Positions 6,331 through 7,636 of a stretch of 7,636 nt of DNA are shown piece by piece. Origin of the DNA: an uncultured Lachnospiraceae bacterium. Lineage in GTDB: Bacteria; Bacillota; Clostridia; Lachnospirales; Lachnospiraceae. Location of the stretch: NCBI GenBank assembly GCA_900313745.1, contig OMSM01000283.1:1-7636 (forward strand), given 5' to 3'. The position numbers were made by a program, and so were the translations under genes. Under the pieces are notes generated by a model. It saw only the letters and a program-made list of their open reading frames with translations. It was not told where the DNA came from and ran no database searches. The first letter of the stretch is position 1. Each line of letters opens with the position of its first letter.

Positions 6331-6459
6331 AGACCGGGGACGGTTCTAAATCTCCGCCGCAGGAATATACAGGCACTCGCTGCAGCGCAAAAAAGGGATA
6401 CCGCAAGGCGGGTGCCGTCAGGCTGTTCTGAAAAAGGAGACTTAAAACCGTCCCTGTCT
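6331..6459. repeat. Inverted-repeat element with 19-bp arms (MITE/REP-like or structured RNA)
   Basis: Arms at 6337-6355 (GGGACGGTTCTAAATCTCC) and 6436-6454 (GGAGACTTAAAACCGTCCC) are complementary at 17 of 19 positions as DNA. Read as minus-strand RNA, both remaining pairs are G-U wobbles, giving an uninterrupted 19-bp stem. AGAC at 6331 and GTCT at 6456 extend it past a small internal loop. The ~80-bp interior holds a second nested pair, GGCAC (6372-6376) with GTGCC (6412-6416), a perfect palindrome CGCTGCAGCG (6378-6387) and a small CCGC-AAG-GCGG hairpin. No open frame or classical U-tract terminates it. It fills most of the gap between the MBL and SGNH genes. The arm resembles GGGGACGG-type dispersed palindromes I recall from Clostridia genomes (memory, unchecked). 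Confidence 0.7.
6364..6391 (-). promoter_or_regulatory. Weak candidate promoter for the SGNH hydrolase gene
   Basis: On the minus strand TATATT (6364-6369) is preceded by TTTGCG or TTGCGC (6385-6391) at a 15-16-bp spacing. A transcript starting near 6357 would have about 54 nt of leader before the TTG at 6303. The candidate lies inside the inverted-repeat element, so if real the element supplies the promoter. Both hexamers are imperfect and the spacing is short; low confidence. Confidence 0.25.
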
Positions 6460-6473
6460 CCCTGTCGATCCGG

Positions 6474-7268
6474 TTATATAGTAACATTTTCGGGGTTATA
6501 GCAGAACATCCTCATCTGCCCGCGGCTCAGCAGCCGGAAGCGGAGTTCCTTTCCGTGGAAGTCCATGACCTGCTCCTCTCCGGCAAGAGACCCGTCGAGT
6601 ATTCCCTCCGCAATCTCCAGATTATCCTTCACATAGCGTCCGACGAGCTGCTCCGGGGACTGATTGCGGTGGCCGGGGTAAATGAGAAGGTTCTCCAGAT
6701 CCTTCGTCTTCTCCCAGAGTGCCTGCACGCTGTCCCTGTAGACCGATATGGGCGTGCAGCAGGGAAGCTGCAGCCAGATCATCCCGGAACCGATGGAATC
6801 GCCGGAAAACAGCAGGCCGTTCTCCCGGTCGAGGAAGACATAGCAGCCGGGCGTATGCCCCGGACAGGGGACTGCCTCAAAGGAGAAGCCCCCGATGTCA
6901 AAACTCTCCCCGGGGACAAGCGGCGTGAAGAACTCCCGCCTCGTAGTCGGCACCGATCCCGCCAGCAGATCGTAATCCGAAAGATCCATGTGAATCGGAA
7001 TTCCTGCTTCGTGAAAGGCCGGAAGCGACGCGCCGGCATGGTCCAGATGCCCGTGGGTAATAAGAACCTCCAGCGGAAGCTCCGTAATCTTCCGCACCTC
7101 GCCGTACAGACCCTCTTCTTTCTGCAGGGCATCGATTACCAGGGCCTTATCCTTCCCGATCACGAGATACGCGTCGACGTACGGCCGCATCACCCCGCTG
7201 CCGTCGAAGTCCGCGGATTCCGTAAACTCGTAAATCGTGTCGCTGATTTTTGTCGTGAGTATGCTCAT
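6474..7268 (-). CDS. MBL-fold metallo-hydrolase (glyoxalase II-like)
   Basis: 264 aa from the ATG at 7268, which has AGGGAG (7276-7281) seven bases upstream; the 27 possible residues further upstream read through the hairpins and have no ribosome site. The complete metallo-beta-lactamase metal site is visible: THGHLDHAG (His72, His74, Asp76, His77), PGHTPG (His138), SGDSIG (Asp157) and YPGH (His200). These bind two metal ions, usually zinc or iron, that activate water for hydrolysis of thioesters, lactones or phosphoesters. The layout resembles hydroxyacylglutathione hydrolase-like proteins, but the C-terminal 64 residues do not identify a substrate. No signal peptide is seen, so it is likely cytoplasmic. 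It lies downstream of a solute-binding protein gene but behind a strong hairpin, so it is either a separate unit or expressed by read-through. Confidence 0.9.
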   Translation of the reverse strand: MSILTTKISDTIYEFTESADFDGSGVMRPYVDAYLVIGKDKALVIDALQKEEGLYGEVRKITELPLEVLITHGHLDHAGASLPAFHEAGIPIHMDLSDYDLLAGSVPTTRREFFTPLVPGESFDIGGFSFEAVPCPGHTPGCYVFLDRENGLLFSGDSIGSGMIWLQLPCCTPISVYRDSVQALWEKTKDLENLLIYPGHRNQSPEQLVGRYVKDNLEIAEGILDGSLAGEEQVMDFHGKELRFRLLSRGQMRMFCYNPENVTI

Positions 7269-7280
7269 TCTTTTTCTCCC

Positions 7281-7304
7281 TGCCGGGCACTGTGCCGCCC
7301 GGCA
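7281..7304 (-). promoter_or_regulatory. Hairpin abutting the MBL gene ribosome site
   Basis: TGCCGGGC (7281-7288) and GCCCGGCA (7297-7304) form an 8-bp GC-rich stem with an 8-nt loop. On the minus-strand transcript the stem ends at the first base of the Shine-Dalgarno sequence (7276-7281), so folding could limit ribosome access. There is no U-tract after it, so it is not a terminator for the MBL direction. A regulatory role is inference. Confidence 0.4.
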
Positions 7305-7317
7305 CTTTTCTTCGCGG

Positions 7318-7347
7318 AAAAGGGCGGACGGCCATCGCCGTCCGCCC
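7318..7347 (-). terminator. Rho-independent terminator of the solute-binding protein gene
   Basis: GGGCGGACGG (7322-7331) pairs perfectly with CCGTCCGCCC (7338-7347), and C7332-G7337 adds an 11th pair closing a tetraloop. On the minus strand it is followed by TTTT (7321-7318) then CC. The U-tract is short but the stem is very stable. It lies about 100 nt past the solute-binding protein stop and 50 nt before the MBL start, so it could instead act as a leader attenuator of the MBL gene. Confidence 0.7.
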
Positions 7348-7354
7348 ATTCATA

Positions 7355-7385
7355 CTTATACTGTGTCCTCAGCAGCCGCTCTCAA
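7355..7385 (-). promoter_or_regulatory. Weak candidate promoter upstream of the MBL gene
   Basis: On the minus strand TTGAGA (7380-7385) and TATAAG (7355-7360) are each 5/6 matches to consensus but 19 bp apart, which is longer than ideal. A transcript from here would start just before the 11-bp hairpin at 7322-7347, putting that hairpin in the leader of the MBL gene. Otherwise the 98 bp between the solute-binding protein stop and the hairpin show nothing recognisable. Confidence 0.25.
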
Positions 7386-7446
7386 ATCATTCTGCCGCAA
7401 TGGCACTGACGGCGTCTGCCATACCGGCTTCCAAAGACTGCCGGAA

Positions 7447-7636
7447 TTATTCGCCGAACTTCTCGTTGAGATCGTCCAGGACGGGCTGGATCAGAGCCAT
7501 CTTGTCCTTGACCCACTGGTCATAGGTCGCGTCGAAGTCCGCTTCCTTGGTGATAATGTTCGCGTACTCGTCCGCATACACCATAGAGGCCTGGTTCAGA
7601 GCCTGAGAGGAGTAGCTTAAGAGATCGTAGTCGATG
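7447..7636 (-). CDS. Extracellular solute-binding protein of an ABC transporter (C-terminal 62 residues)
   Basis: Only the 3' end is inside the window: an open minus-strand frame from the right edge to TAA at 7447-7449. The tail (YADEYANIITKEADFDATYD, then QWVKDKMALIQP, ending NEKFGE) resembles the end of family-1 extracellular solute-binding lipoproteins of sugar importers in Clostridia, where an A-x-I-I-T-x-x-x-D-F-D-x-x-Y/W-D-x-x-V pattern is common near the C-terminus. Such proteins bind a sugar or oligosaccharide outside the membrane and pass it to the permease. The lipobox and ligand-binding lobes lie outside the window, so the call rests on this tail and could be wrong. A strong hairpin with a U-tract follows 100 nt downstream. 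Confidence 0.5.
   Translation of the reverse strand, partial: IDYDLLSYSSQALNQASMVYADEYANIITKEADFDATYDQWVKDKMALIQPVLDDLNEKFGE

Noticed and set aside
5662..6501. Open plus-strand frame of 279 codons opposite the SGNH gene
   Set aside because: It is antisense to a gene with all catalytic motifs in place, its translation has no recognisable domain and is rich in His/Arg/Val as expected of a GC-rich complement, and it has no good ribosome site.
6555..7409. Open plus-strand frame of 284 codons opposite the MBL gene
   Set aside because: Antisense shadow of a gene with a complete metal-binding site; it also runs through the terminator hairpin and shows no domain.

Overview
The window is GC-rich, densely packed bacterial DNA with strong Shine-Dalgarno sites, one TTG start and one probable GTG start. 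Protein style (Clostridia-like Lrp, stand-alone alpha-CTD protein, TIR/beta-propeller protein, ABC sugar-binding protein tail) suggests a Bacillota genome, most likely a gut-type Clostridia such as Lachnospiraceae or Oscillospiraceae. This is inference from protein style; no rRNA or other marker gene is present. No tRNA, rRNA, CRISPR array or transposase gene was seen.

Left block (1-4410, minus strand): the centrepiece is a 1183-residue protein with an N-terminal TIR domain, one membrane helix, a coiled coil with an asparagine at every seventh residue, a short helical linker and a large beta-propeller region. Downstream of it, behind its own likely promoter, lie an Lrp/AsnC-type regulator and the start of a protein carrying an RNA polymerase alpha-CTD-like domain, cut by the window edge. 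The lrp frame runs 137 bp into the alpha-CTD gene. A one-base difference in a C4 run would instead end lrp at a TAATG junction, so this is either a frameshift or an unusual overlap.

Middle (4411-5602): a 133-bp divergent intergenic region separates the TIR gene from a plus-strand Gfo/Idh/MocA oxidoreductase. That gene ends with its stop codon overlapping the stop of the next, converging gene.

Right block (5599-7636, minus strand): in transcription order, the C-terminal end of a probable ABC transporter solute-binding protein, a strong hairpin with a short U-tract, an MBL-fold hydrolase with all metal ligands, a roughly 129-bp inverted-repeat element with 19-bp arms, and an SGNH/GDSL hydrolase starting at TTG. 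The oxidoreductase, hydrolases and solute-binding protein look like peripheral carbohydrate or small-molecule metabolism, but no pathway can be named.

Most worth a second look: the TIR receptor-like protein (NTPase-free, predicted cytosolic TIR and outward-facing propeller, Asn-ladder stalk), the lrp/alpha-CTD junction, and the inverted-repeat element between the two hydrolase genes.
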